Source: Pseudoalteromonas nigrifaciens
Lineage (GTDB): Bacteria > Pseudomonadota > Gammaproteobacteria > Enterobacterales > Alteromonadaceae
Reading direction: 5' to 3'
DNA: 64,000 nucleotides
Assembly (NCBI RefSeq): GCF_002221505.1
Contig: NZ_CP011036.1
Span: 620,001 to 684,000 of the forward strand
The notes under the pieces are model-generated. The model saw nothing but the letters and a program-made list of their open reading frames with translations, did not search any database and was not told the origin of the DNA. This document shows positions 46,606 through 55,464 of the stretch, piece after piece (position 1 is the first letter of the stretch; every line of letters starts with the position of its first letter). Position numbers and translations under genes: made by a program.

Positions 46606-46637
46606 AACCGCTAGCCTTACAGGTTAGCGGTTTTTTT
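46606..46637 (+). terminator. yqhD terminator
   Basis: AACCGCTAGCCT-tac-AGGTTAGCGGTT (one G-U pair) is followed by seven Ts ending at 46637. The group II intron begins immediately afterwards. Confidence 0.92.
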
Positions 46638-48739
46638 GTTTGCCCAGCGAAGCTGGCAAACCCGATAGGCTGAAAGATGCCTTATTACCCTGACTAAGGG
46701 GAAGATAATCTGAATGGCAAGGGCGTCACTGGCCAACGGTGGGGTCTGAAGGAAGCCATAAGAAGTTAGAGGTACACAACTAACCGTAACCTGTTTCGGC
46801 AGTATTGGTGGGTCAGCGTGCAAAATAGCGCAACGCCCTATACTTAGTCAGACCAATACTGTGCTTGAGGGTGGGATTTCTAACAGGGAGCCAGTGCAGT
46901 AACTGGGGAAGCCTGGCATCTAAACTTAGTGTAAATAAGTGGCCTAAACTCAAGGGGAAACCCAAGGTTTAACGTCGGTGTGAGGTGGCAGATGAACCCG
47001 TAGTAGTGAGTAAGGCTAGGCCGATGAAAGCCAGTAATGGTGTGGAGGACAAAACCAAGCCGACTATCAACAGAATGTTTGATAGGGTCAATTTTAATCA
47101 AAAGTTTTAATTGATTGCGAAGGGGGGAAGTATTCTTTAAGTGTATGAAAATCAGGAGTATCGACGTATAGGCTCACATGTATTTCGACGGAAATAGGCA
47201 AGAGATGACGGCTAAGCAGGAATGTGGACGCTGAGAACTGAAGGCCGAGCATGGGAGTAATGAGCGACCACTTAGGCAGATTGCCATTCGGCTAGCACAC
47301 CTAATGTCCTCATGAAGAACACCACTATACATCAATGTGAAACGACAGACATACCGTAAGCAAAGGCAATTGATGACAGTTTACTACAGCTTGTATGGGC
47401 AATTATTAGATATTAATAACCTGTACAAGGGATTCAAAAAAGTGAAAGCAGCGAAAGGAGCGGCCGGAATAGATAGGCAGTCCATAGCCGCGTTCGCCTT
47501 GAATTTAGAAGAAAACTTGAAACAACTGCAAGGTGAACTGCAAAGCAAGCAGTATCGCGCACAGCCAGTCAAACGGATAGAAATACCGAAAGATGATGGT
47601 GGTGTGAGACTGCTGGGAATTCCAACAGTTCGCGACCGCATAGTACAACAAACACTATTGAACATTCTCCAACCGCTCTTCGACATCGACTTTCACCCAT
47701 CAAGTTATGGGTACAGGCCGAAACGAAGTTGTCATGACGCCATCAGCAAAGCCACGGTATTTATTCGTAAATATCACCGTGAGTGGGTGGTTGATATGGA
47801 TCTGTCGAAGTGTTTTGACCTACTCGATCACGACTTGATCATAAGCAGCGTCAAAAGCAAAGTGACAGACGGTAGCATCTTAAAACTGCTCAAACAGTTT
47901 TTAAAAAGCGGAGTAATGATAGGCAATAATTGGGAAGCGAGTGAGCTAGGAAGTCCACAAGGTGGTGTTATCAGTCCACTGTTGGCGAATATCTACCTAG
48001 ATGCATTTGATCAAGAAATGAAAAAGCGAAATCACAGAATAGTGAGGTACGCCGACGACATATTGATCTTATGCTGCACAGAAAAAGCAGCCAAGAATGC
48101 ACTCACAGTAGCGACTCAGATACTCGAAAAAGGCTTAAAGTTAACAGTCAACGAAAAGAAAACGCACATAGCGCATAGTAGTGAAGGCGTAAAATTTTTG
48201 GGAGGGGAGATAGGCAGTAATTGGACGCGTACCAAAGCCACAAAACTCAAAGGCTTTAAACAAAGAGTTAAACGATTAACAAAGCGAAATAGTGGCATGA
48301 ACTTAATTGAAGTAATAAAAAGACTCAATCCAGTGGTGCGCGGCTTTGTAAATTATTTCAGTATAGCCAATTGTAAACGAGTGCTAAATTTGTTGGCAAG
48401 GTGGGTGAGACGACGATTAAGGGCAATTCAGTTAAGGTTGTGGAAAAACCCAGCGAGGTTGCATAAGCGACTAAAACAATTAGGGAAAAAGCCGCCATTT
48501 AAGTTCATCAAAATGAACTCATGGCGAAACTCTCTAAGTCCATTATCGAATGTAGCGATGCCAAACCAATGGTTTGAGGAGCAAGGTTTATATTCAATGG
48601 AAAAAGTAAGTACAGGATGGCTTGCTCAATCGGCGTTTAGAAAATAAGCCGAAGGGATAGAAGAATACAGGAGCCGTATACGAGGCCCGTACGTACGGTT
48701 CTGTGAGAGGGATGAGGCAAAAGCCTCACCCTACTCGAT
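46638..48739 (+). mobile_element. Group II intron, bacterial class C, with maturase
   Basis: The 5' end GTTTGCCCAGCG, then GATAGGCTGAAAGATGCC and GGTCTGAAGGAAGCC, follow the pattern of class C introns such as that of Oceanobacillus iheyensis. A CAGTATTGGT / ACCAATACTG stem (46800-46809 with 46852-46861) lies in the domain I region. The reverse transcriptase gene sits in domain IV. Domain V is GAGCCGTATACG...CGTACGGTTC (48671-48701), and domain VI ends CCCTACTCGAT at 48739. Insertion just after a terminator stem is typical of class C. Exact ends are within a few bases. Confidence 0.92.
47337..48647 (+). CDS. Group II intron reverse transcriptase/maturase
   Basis: This intron-encoded protein splices and mobilises the element. 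The 436-residue product has reverse transcriptase blocks (IPKDDGGVRLLGIPTVRDRIVQQ, YGYRPKRSCHDAI, VVDMDLSKCFD, GSPQGGVISPLLANIYLD) with active-site YADD at 238-241, then a maturase X domain rich in Arg/Lys (FVNYFSIANCKRVLNLLARWVRRRLR). No HNH endonuclease is present, normal for class C. The start is GTG at 47337; an ATG 12 codons in has a better AAAGG site. It appears intact. Confidence 0.95.
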   Translation: MKRQTYRKQRQLMTVYYSLYGQLLDINNLYKGFKKVKAAKGAAGIDRQSIAAFALNLEENLKQLQGELQSKQYRAQPVKRIEIPKDDGGVRLLGIPTVRDRIVQQTLLNILQPLFDIDFHPSSYGYRPKRSCHDAISKATVFIRKYHREWVVDMDLSKCFDLLDHDLIISSVKSKVTDGSILKLLKQFLKSGVMIGNNWEASELGSPQGGVISPLLANIYLDAFDQEMKKRNHRIVRYADDILILCCTEKAAKNALTVATQILEKGLKLTVNEKKTHIAHSSEGVKFLGGEIGSNWTRTKATKLKGFKQRVKRLTKRNSGMNLIEVIKRLNPVVRGFVNYFSIANCKRVLNLLARWVRRRLRAIQLRLWKNPARLHKRLKQLGKKPPFKFIKMNSWRNSLSPLSNVAMPNQWFEEQGLYSMEKVSTGWLAQSAFRK

Positions 48740-48746
48740 ATATGTA

Positions 48747-49133
48747 TTAACTATTTAATTCTTTTATTATTTGGCAGTCGTTTATAGTATTTGCGGTGCA
48801 GTTAGTTAATAAGCTGGCAAGCGATACCTCGAGCTTTTTAAGTTCTTTTTGTGCCGCTCGTACTTTAATTAATTGGTTTTCGATAATATCGTCAACCTCA
48901 ACACACGATTTATCGCCGTATGATTGCGCAACAAGTAGAGTTTTAATATCGTCTATTGGAATTTGTAAATCGCGACAGCGTCGAATAAAAATAAGACGCT
49001 CTGTATCTGCTTGGGTGTAGGTTCTATAGCCGTTGCTCTCTCTTTTTGGAGCAGGAATAAGGTTTATTTGTTCGTAATAGCGAATTGTTTTTGCATTAAT
49101 ATTAACTAAGTGAGCAAGTTGCTTGATTTGCAT
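48747..49133 (-). CDS. MerR-family heavy-metal regulator (CadR/PbrR/ZntR type)
   Basis: This 128-residue repressor/activator has an N-terminal winged helix (MQIKQLAHLVNINAKTIRYYEQINLIPAPKR), dimerisation helix with a cysteine (SYGDKSCVEVDDIIENQL) and a C-terminal metal loop with two Cys (NCTANTINDCQ). This Cys arrangement fits Cd/Zn/Pb sensors. It is divergent from the czc genes and reads the dyad promoter at 49135-49165. The intron ends a few bases beyond its stop. Confidence 0.9.
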   Translation of the reverse strand: MQIKQLAHLVNINAKTIRYYEQINLIPAPKRESNGYRTYTQADTERLIFIRRCRDLQIPIDDIKTLLVAQSYGDKSCVEVDDIIENQLIKVRAAQKELKKLEVSLASLLTNCTANTINDCQIIKELNS

Positions 49134-49134
49134 A

Positions 49135-49165
49135 TTGACCTTCCAGTAACTAGAAGGTTTATTAT
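49135..49165 (+). promoter_or_regulatory. MerR-type promoter with 19-base spacer
   Basis: The -35 TTGACC (49135-49140), a 19-base spacer and the -10 TATTAT (49160-49165) fit the overlong spacing that MerR proteins correct by DNA distortion. The spacer holds the dyad ACCTTCcAGT-a-ACTaGAAGGT, centred at 49148. It should drive the His-rich protein and czcCBA. Confidence 0.85.
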
Positions 49166-49230
49166 GCTGCTGACTCCTTTTATATTCAAGTATTTAGAAG
49201 GGACTTCTTTTTAGAGTTTGTAGGCAGACA

Positions 49231-49551
49231 ATGCATTCAAAGCGTTTTTTAATAGTGATACTTTTAGTACTTGTACACAGCTTTATTAGCTGTGATGGTG
49301 CTGCGTATCATTTACAAGAAGACGTGGATCACATAACCAGCGCGCAGTTACAAAGTAATATAACTGCCGATGGTAGCCAAAATGAGGCTCAAGCCTCTGC
49401 CGAAATTCATGCCCACCAACATTGTCATAGTGGCTATTACAGTACAGTAAATCATTCAATCAGCCCTGAGCAGAGTAACCCCGCGTTACCTGTACGCTAT
49501 TGTGGATTAATTTATCCACCTATGTCGCGCCCTCCTATTTCACTTAGCTAG
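49231..49551 (+). CDS. Small periplasmic His-rich protein (CzcI-like)
   Basis: This 106-residue protein has a signal-like N-terminus (RFLIVILLVLVHSFISC, a lipobox-like FISC) and a histidine cluster (HAHQHCHSG). The C-terminus is proline-rich (RYCGLIYPPMSRPPISLS). Its place between the MerR promoter and czcC, and the His cluster, fit the CzcI-type accessory proteins of czc operons. The function is inferred only. Confidence 0.7.
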   Translation: MHSKRFLIVILLVLVHSFISCDGAAYHLQEDVDHITSAQLQSNITADGSQNEAQASAEIHAHQHCHSGYYSTVNHSISPEQSNPALPVRYCGLIYPPMSRPPISLS

Positions 49552-49716
49552 TTTTAATTTACCTTAATAAAATATGGTGCATTTTACTGCCTGCGTTTAG
49601 ACGCTATATAGGCTGTGTTATATGCATATTTAGGTTGCTTACAAATTTACATTGCGATTTTTAATTTTAAATTATTTTGTAAGTTAACCCTGTTTGTTAA
49701 AAAACGGACAAGCTAT

Positions 49717-50982
49717 ATGAATAAAAAACCAATTATGCTGGTGGCACTACTTTGCGTGCTGCCGGTATTTAATGCGCTGGCTAATGTTAGTGCCAGTGAA
49801 AATATACTCACGCTTAAGCAAGCACTGAGTAATACCGAGCAACAAAATCCGATATTAAAACGCTACCCCTATCATCAAAAAATATTGAGCGCGCTTAAAT
49901 CACAAGCCACACTTTCGCCAAACCCTGTGCTTAGTGTTGCGGTTGAAAACGTGTTAGGCACCAATGATGCGCGTGGCGTAAAAGGCGCTGAAATAACGCT
50001 CGGGCTTAGCCAACTTATTGAGCTGGGCGATAAACGCCAAAGTAGAGTAGGTTTTGCTACTGCAAATATTAAAGCGCAGGCTATACAGTATCAAAATACT
50101 CGTTTAGCGTTATTAGCTACCACCGCAGAGCGTTACTATAGCGCACTTAAATTTCAAACCTTATTAGCATTAAATGTTGAGCGAAAAAGCGTTGTAACAC
50201 AGGCGCTCAAAACAATTGAGCAAAGAGCAAATGCCGGGGCTGTATCGCAAGCCGATGTAAGTCGTATGCGTTATGCACTTAGCCAAGTAGAGCTTGAGCA
50301 AGTAAAGCTAACAAGTGAGTTTGAGCGCGCGCGTTTATTACTTAATGAGCTTTGGATTGATGAGCAAAGTAGTGCTTTTTTAGCGGGAAATATTAACGTC
50401 ATCACGCCGCTTAAGTCACAGCAAGCGCTTTTAGATGCGGTAAATTTAGCACCTGAATTTGCCTTACTTCAGCAGCAATATATACAGCAAACGGCTAACT
50501 TAGCGCTGCAAAAAGCCAATGGGCAAAGCGATATTAATGTAGGTGGTGGTGTGCGTTACAACCAAAAAAATGACTCTAGCTCATTGTTGTTTTCGTTTTC
50601 TATGCCACTGCAAATCAGTAATGCTAATAGCGGTAATATTGCTGCAGCAGCAAGTGAACTTGCGCTTTTAAACCAGCAGCAAGGGCAGTTGCGAGTTCAG
50701 TTACGCCAGCAAGTACGTACTCTGTATGCTTATTATCAAGGGATAGCAAATCAAGCCACGTTATTAAATAAGCAAATAATTCCTCAGACACAAACATTGA
50801 TTGAGCAAAGCTTAAACAGCTATCAACGCGGGCAAATTTCGGTGTTGCAGTTGCTCGATGCCCAGCAAGCACACTTTGACTCTAAACGCGCACTCATTGC
50901 AACCCACGCAGAGCTGTACCAAGTGCTACTTACTCTTGAGCGTTTAACTGGCCAATCTTTAATTGAGACTTACCAATCATGA
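49717..50982 (+). CDS. czcC: Outer-membrane channel of a heavy-metal efflux RND system (CzcC)
   Basis: The product is about 421 residues, starting MNKKPIMLVALLCVLPVFNALA with a signal peptide. Two outer-membrane efflux repeats follow (LTLKQALSNTEQQNPIL, ELGDKRQSRVGFA; LNSYQRGQISVLQLLDAQQAHFDSK). The ATG at 49717 is preferred over a start 34 codons upstream that would bury the signal peptide. The stop overlaps the czcB start by ATGA. First member of the czcCBA set. Confidence 0.9.
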   Translation: MNKKPIMLVALLCVLPVFNALANVSASENILTLKQALSNTEQQNPILKRYPYHQKILSALKSQATLSPNPVLSVAVENVLGTNDARGVKGAEITLGLSQLIELGDKRQSRVGFATANIKAQAIQYQNTRLALLATTAERYYSALKFQTLLALNVERKSVVTQALKTIEQRANAGAVSQADVSRMRYALSQVELEQVKLTSEFERARLLLNELWIDEQSSAFLAGNINVITPLKSQQALLDAVNLAPEFALLQQQYIQQTANLALQKANGQSDINVGGGVRYNQKNDSSSLLFSFSMPLQISNANSGNIAAAASELALLNQQQGQLRVQLRQQVRTLYAYYQGIANQATLLNKQIIPQTQTLIEQSLNSYQRGQISVLQLLDAQQAHFDSKRALIATHAELYQVLLTLERLTGQSLIETYQS

Positions 50983-52226
50983 ATAAAAATATAATTGCAT
51001 TATTAGTATCACTTTCACTTGCTGGCAGCGTGTTAAGCACAGATGTATTTGCCTCTGCTGAGCATGGCGAGTCAGGTCATAAAGAAACAGAACAACACGA
51101 GCAAAAGCAAGGTCCACACGGTGGTTTTTTATTAGTTGATCCTAAGTTAACTCTTGAACTTAAATTACAAGAATTTGCCGGTAATGTTGAGCTGCGTATA
51201 TACGCTTACAAGCAAAGCAAGCCAATTAATATAAGTGATTTAAACATAACAATGAGTTTAAAACGATTAGTTGAAGCGCCGCAAAATATACAGTTTTCAG
51301 CTGAGGGCGACTACCTTGTAAGCACGCAATCAATTAACGAACCGCATTCATTTGTACTTGCCGTTACTGCTAATTATAACGGTGAGAGTATTAGCTATGA
51401 GTACGAGCAACACGAAGGCCGTACCACGTTAACAGAGCGAGCTATTGAGCGCGCAGGTATTAAAACTGAGATAGCGCAAAGTGGTGAGGTAGATATTACC
51501 GACACGCTTTTTGGTGTTATTGCGCCAACCCAGCACGGCACAGTAGAAGTAATGGCGCCGTATACAGGATTGATCAGCGATATTTTTGTAAGCATTGGCC
51601 AAAGCGTTAAAAAAGGCGAGGTGCTTGTAAGTATCACTAACCGCGAAACACTACAAAACTACACCATTAAAAGCCCTATTAGTGGCGTTGTAACTGAGCA
51701 ATATTTAAAGCGTGGTGAGCTTGCAAGCACCAGCGCACTTATGCAAGTAGTTAACCTTGATAAAGTATGGGTTGAGCTGTCGGCTTTTCCCGAAAACATT
51801 GAAAAGCTAGCCATAGGGCAAAGCGCTAAAGTGTACGACTTACATCATCATTTAAATACGCAAGGCAAAGTGTTTTTTATAGCCCCAATGATGACTGGAG
51901 GGCACATAGCCCGTGCACGTATAGAGCTTAATAACCCAGACGGGCATTGGCGCCCAGGCATGCATATAAATAGCGATGTAAGTGTGGCTAAAATAAATGC
52001 CAGCGTGCGTGTAAAGCCACAAGCAATTCAAGAATTTAACGGTCAACCCAGTGTGTTTGTTCGTAAAAATAATGTATTTGAAGTGCGCCCCGTTACCTTA
52101 GGTGCAAAAAATAGCGAGTGGGTAGAAGTACTTACAGGCTTAAACGCAGGTAGCGAATACGTAACAGACAATAGTTATGTCATTAAAGCTGATATTTTAA
52201 AAAGCGGCGCAAGCCACGCTCACTAG
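50979..52226 (+). CDS. czcB: Heavy-metal efflux adaptor (CzcB)
   Basis: This periplasmic membrane-fusion protein of CzcCBA has 415 residues. It has a signal peptide, a His/Glu-rich mature N-terminus (AEHGESGHKETEQHEQKQGPHGG) that may bind metal, a lipoyl/barrel-sandwich domain (VMAPYTGLISDIFVSIGQSVKKGEVL, IKSPISGVVTEQYLKRGE), and a C-terminal beta barrel domain. It lies between czcC and czcA with 8 bases to czcA. Confidence 0.92.
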   Translation: MNKNIIALLVSLSLAGSVLSTDVFASAEHGESGHKETEQHEQKQGPHGGFLLVDPKLTLELKLQEFAGNVELRIYAYKQSKPINISDLNITMSLKRLVEAPQNIQFSAEGDYLVSTQSINEPHSFVLAVTANYNGESISYEYEQHEGRTTLTERAIERAGIKTEIAQSGEVDITDTLFGVIAPTQHGTVEVMAPYTGLISDIFVSIGQSVKKGEVLVSITNRETLQNYTIKSPISGVVTEQYLKRGELASTSALMQVVNLDKVWVELSAFPENIEKLAIGQSAKVYDLHHHLNTQGKVFFIAPMMTGGHIARARIELNNPDGHWRPGMHINSDVSVAKINASVRVKPQAIQEFNGQPSVFVRKNNVFEVRPVTLGAKNSEWVEVLTGLNAGSEYVTDNSYVIKADILKSGASHAH

Positions 52227-52234
52227 GAGGCACC

Positions 52235-55200
52235 ATGATTAATTGGATAGTTTCTTTTGCGGTTAAACGCCGCATGCTGGTGCTTGCGCTTACATTTTTA
52301 TTTGCTGGATTTGGTGTATACAACATTCAAAATTTAGCAGTAGACGCAGTACCCGATATAACAAACGTACAAGTGCAAATTAATACCAAAGCGCAGGGGT
52401 TTACGCCATTAGAGGTAGAGCAACGCATTACTTATTTGGTAGAAACCGCCATGGCGGGCATACCTAAGCTTGATTATACCCGTTCGCTTTCGCGTTATGG
52501 GCTTTCGCAAGTAACGGTTATTTTTGATGAAGGCACCGATATTTATTGGGCGCGCCAGCAAATAGGTGAGCGTATTCAAAGTATTCGCTCAGACTTGCCA
52601 GCCAATATTGAGCCAAACTTAGGACCAATTGCTAGCGGCCTAGGGGAGATTTTTACTTACTCTGTGCATACAGAGCCTAATACGTTAAAAGACGATGGCA
52701 CGCCATATAACGCAGAAGACTTACGTACTTTGCAAGATTGGGTTATTCGTCCGCAGCTTTTAAAAGTAAAAGGCGTAACCGAAATAAACAGCCAAGGTGG
52801 TTTTGAGCGTCAATACCAAGTAGCGCCAGTGCCCGAAAAACTCATTGCCTATAAGCTTACTATTAGCGATGTGATTAGTGCACTTGAGGTTAATAACAGT
52901 AACCGAGGCGCAGGCTATATTGAGCGCTTTGATGGGCAATATTTAGTACGCTCGCCAGGGCAGCTTAAAACGCTAGAAGACATAGCCAATACCGTTGTTG
53001 CTAAGCGCGACGACGCACCTGTACGCATTAAAGATGTGGCTAACGTGCTTTTAGGTAAAGAGCTTAGAACCGGTGCGGCGACTTATAACGGCGAAGAAAC
53101 CGTGCTAGGCACCGCCATGATGCTCATTGGCGAAAACAGCCGCGTGGTGGCAAAAGCTATGGCTGATAAGTTAGTTGATGTGCAAAAAAGCTTACCCGCT
53201 GGCGTTATTGTTGAAGCGGTTTACGACCGTACTACGCTTGTTGATAAAACCATAGCAACTGTGCAAACCAACTTATTTGAAGGTGCCGTTTTAGTGATAG
53301 TAGTTTTGCTATTACTGCTGGGTAATGTAACGGGCGCGCTAATTACGGCAATGGTTATTCCGTTGAGTATGTTGTTTGCCGTTACAGGTATGGTGGGTAA
53401 TCGCGTATCGGGTAACCTAATGAGCTTAGGTGCAATCGACTTTGGTTTAATTGTTGATGGCGCTGTAATTGTTGTTGAAAACTGCCTGCGCCAACTCGGT
53501 GTAGCTCAGCATAAACATGGCAGGCTACTTACCTTAAATGAGCGTCTAAATGTAGTGACCGCCGCCACCAAAGAAGTATTTACACCGGCTGTATTTGGTA
53601 TTGTTATTATTATGCTGGTTTACTTACCTTTATTTGCACTAAGCGGCGTTGAAGGCAAAATGTTTCAGCCAATGGCGTTTACTGTAGTTGCTGCATTAAT
53701 AGGCGCGCTTATATTTGGCGTTACCTTTGTACCTGCTGCTATTGCGGTATTTGTTCGCGGTAAGGTTAATGAAACCGAAAACGCAGTCATGCGCGGCGTT
53801 AAAAAAGTGTATAAGCCATTACTTGGTATATCGCTTAAATTACCGTGGCTTATGGTGGGTATTGCTACTGCATTAGTATTGGTACTTGGTTTTAAAGTTA
53901 AAAATATGGGGGCAGAATTTTTACCGCAGCTTGATGAGGGCGATATTGCTATGCATGCGCTGCGCATTACTGGCACCGGTATTGAGCAATCGGTACAAAT
54001 GCAAAAAGAGCTTGAACAAGCCATTTTAAAGCAACCCGAAGTCGCTAACGTTTTTTCAAAAATTGGTACTGCTGACGTGGCAAGCGATCCTATGCCGCCA
54101 AACGTAGCCGATACTTTTTTAATGTTAAAACCTCAAAAACAATGGCCAAATCCAGCACTCAATAAAGAAGAGTTGGTTCAGCAAATTCGTACTCGTGTTA
54201 ACGATGTGCCCGGTAATAATTACGAATTCACACAACCAATAGAAATGCGCTTTAACGAGTTAATTGCTGGTGTGCGCGCCGATGTAGCACTGCGTATTTA
54301 CGGTGACGACTTAAGCGTACTTAAAGAGTTTGGCGAAAAAGCTACAGGGCTAATGCGTAATATTGCAGGCGCTACCGATGTACGTTTGGAGCAAATGGAA
54401 GGATTGCCAACACTTTCGGTAACACCAATGCGCGACCACATGGCGTTATTAGGCTTAAGTGTAAACGACATTCAACAAACACTTGCCGCCGCTGTTGGTG
54501 GTGTGCAAACCGGGCTAATTTTTGAGGGCGATAAACGCTTTTCGTTATTAGTGCGCCTTGATAAGCGTTGGTCGAGCGATGTATCAGCACTTGCCCGTTT
54601 GCCAGTTGCTTTACCTAAAGATAGCAACCCAGAACTTGCATTTGTACCGCTTGGCGAAGTAGCGACAATCAGCATTGAAAAAGGGCCTAATCAAATAAAC
54701 CGCGAAAGTGGTAAGCGCAACGTAGTGGTAACTGCCAATGTAGAGGGGCGCGATTTAGCAAGCTTTGTAAGTGATGCGCAAGCGAGCATGAATGAATCAC
54801 TTAACTTACCAAGTGGCTATTGGCTTGAATATGGCGGCACGTTTGAGCAGCTACAATCGGCAAGTAAGCGGTTATCATTAGTTGTGCCGGTCACTTTACT
54901 GCTTATATTTGGCTTACTTTATAGCGCCTTTGGATCGCTTCGAGATTCATTGATTATATTTAGTGGTGTGCCACTGGCATTAACGGGTGGTGTACTTGCG
55001 TTATTGCTGCGCGATATGCCGCTTTCAATTTCAGCAGGTGTCGGCTTTATTGCCCTAAGTGGTGTAGCGGTATTAAACGGCGTGGTTATGCTGTCGTTCA
55101 TTAAGCAGTTACGAAGCGATGGTTTAAGTTTGTTTGATGCAATTCACAGCGGCGCATTACAGCGCCTGCGCCCAGTACTGATGACGGCGCTGGTGGCAAG

Positions 55201-55381
55201 TTTAGGCTTTATACCTATGGCGCTTAATTCGGGGACGGGTTCTGAAGTGCAAAAACCTTTAGCAACGGTAGTGGTTGGCGGAATTATTTCATCAACTCTA
55301 CTAACACTATTAATATTGCCTGCGCTTTATAAGTTAGTGCATTCTAAATTTACTAAAAAAGCAAAAGCTGAGTTAGCTTAA
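52235..55381 (+). CDS. czcA: Heavy-metal efflux RND pump (CzcA)
   Basis: This is a proton-driven inner-membrane exporter of Cd, Zn or Co. The 1048-residue protein has the heavy-metal RND signature DFGLIVDGAVIVVEN in TM4, with D402, D408 and E415 at the positions shown essential in the Cupriavidus CzcA. N-terminal features are VKRRMLVLALTFLFAGFGVY and VDAVPDITNVQVQINT. Metal choice cannot be fixed from the sequence. A bidirectional terminator follows. Confidence 0.95.
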   Translation: MINWIVSFAVKRRMLVLALTFLFAGFGVYNIQNLAVDAVPDITNVQVQINTKAQGFTPLEVEQRITYLVETAMAGIPKLDYTRSLSRYGLSQVTVIFDEGTDIYWARQQIGERIQSIRSDLPANIEPNLGPIASGLGEIFTYSVHTEPNTLKDDGTPYNAEDLRTLQDWVIRPQLLKVKGVTEINSQGGFERQYQVAPVPEKLIAYKLTISDVISALEVNNSNRGAGYIERFDGQYLVRSPGQLKTLEDIANTVVAKRDDAPVRIKDVANVLLGKELRTGAATYNGEETVLGTAMMLIGENSRVVAKAMADKLVDVQKSLPAGVIVEAVYDRTTLVDKTIATVQTNLFEGAVLVIVVLLLLLGNVTGALITAMVIPLSMLFAVTGMVGNRVSGNLMSLGAIDFGLIVDGAVIVVENCLRQLGVAQHKHGRLLTLNERLNVVTAATKEVFTPAVFGIVIIMLVYLPLFALSGVEGKMFQPMAFTVVAALIGALIFGVTFVPAAIAVFVRGKVNETENAVMRGVKKVYKPLLGISLKLPWLMVGIATALVLVLGFKVKNMGAEFLPQLDEGDIAMHALRITGTGIEQSVQMQKELEQAILKQPEVANVFSKIGTADVASDPMPPNVADTFLMLKPQKQWPNPALNKEELVQQIRTRVNDVPGNNYEFTQPIEMRFNELIAGVRADVALRIYGDDLSVLKEFGEKATGLMRNIAGATDVRLEQMEGLPTLSVTPMRDHMALLGLSVNDIQQTLAAAVGGVQTGLIFEGDKRFSLLVRLDKRWSSDVSALARLPVALPKDSNPELAFVPLGEVATISIEKGPNQINRESGKRNVVVTANVEGRDLASFVSDAQASMNESLNLPSGYWLEYGGTFEQLQSASKRLSLVVPVTLLLIFGLLYSAFGSLRDSLIIFSGVPLALTGGVLALLLRDMPLSISAGVGFIALSGVAVLNGVVMLSFIKQLRSDGLSLFDAIHSGALQRLRPVLMTALVASLGFIPMALNSGTGSEVQKPLATVVVGGIISSTLLTLLILPALYKLVHSKFTKKAKAELA

Positions 55382-55405
55382 GTACTCGCTATTTAAAGCT
55401 TGATC

Positions 55406-55436
55406 AAAAGAGCAGCTGTATTTACAGCTGCTCTTT
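55406..55436. terminator. Bidirectional terminator after czcA
   Basis: AAAAGAGCAGCTGTA-tt-TACAGCTGCTCTTTTT has a strong stem and A/T runs on both sides. It also serves the converging DUF3754 gene. Confidence 0.9.
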
Positions 55437-55464
55437 TTGAGTATTATTTAGTAAAAATACTACA

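Noticed and set aside
46617..47101. Small minus-strand frames between yqhD and the maturase
   Set aside because: They lie in structured domains of the group II intron RNA and have no protein-like features.
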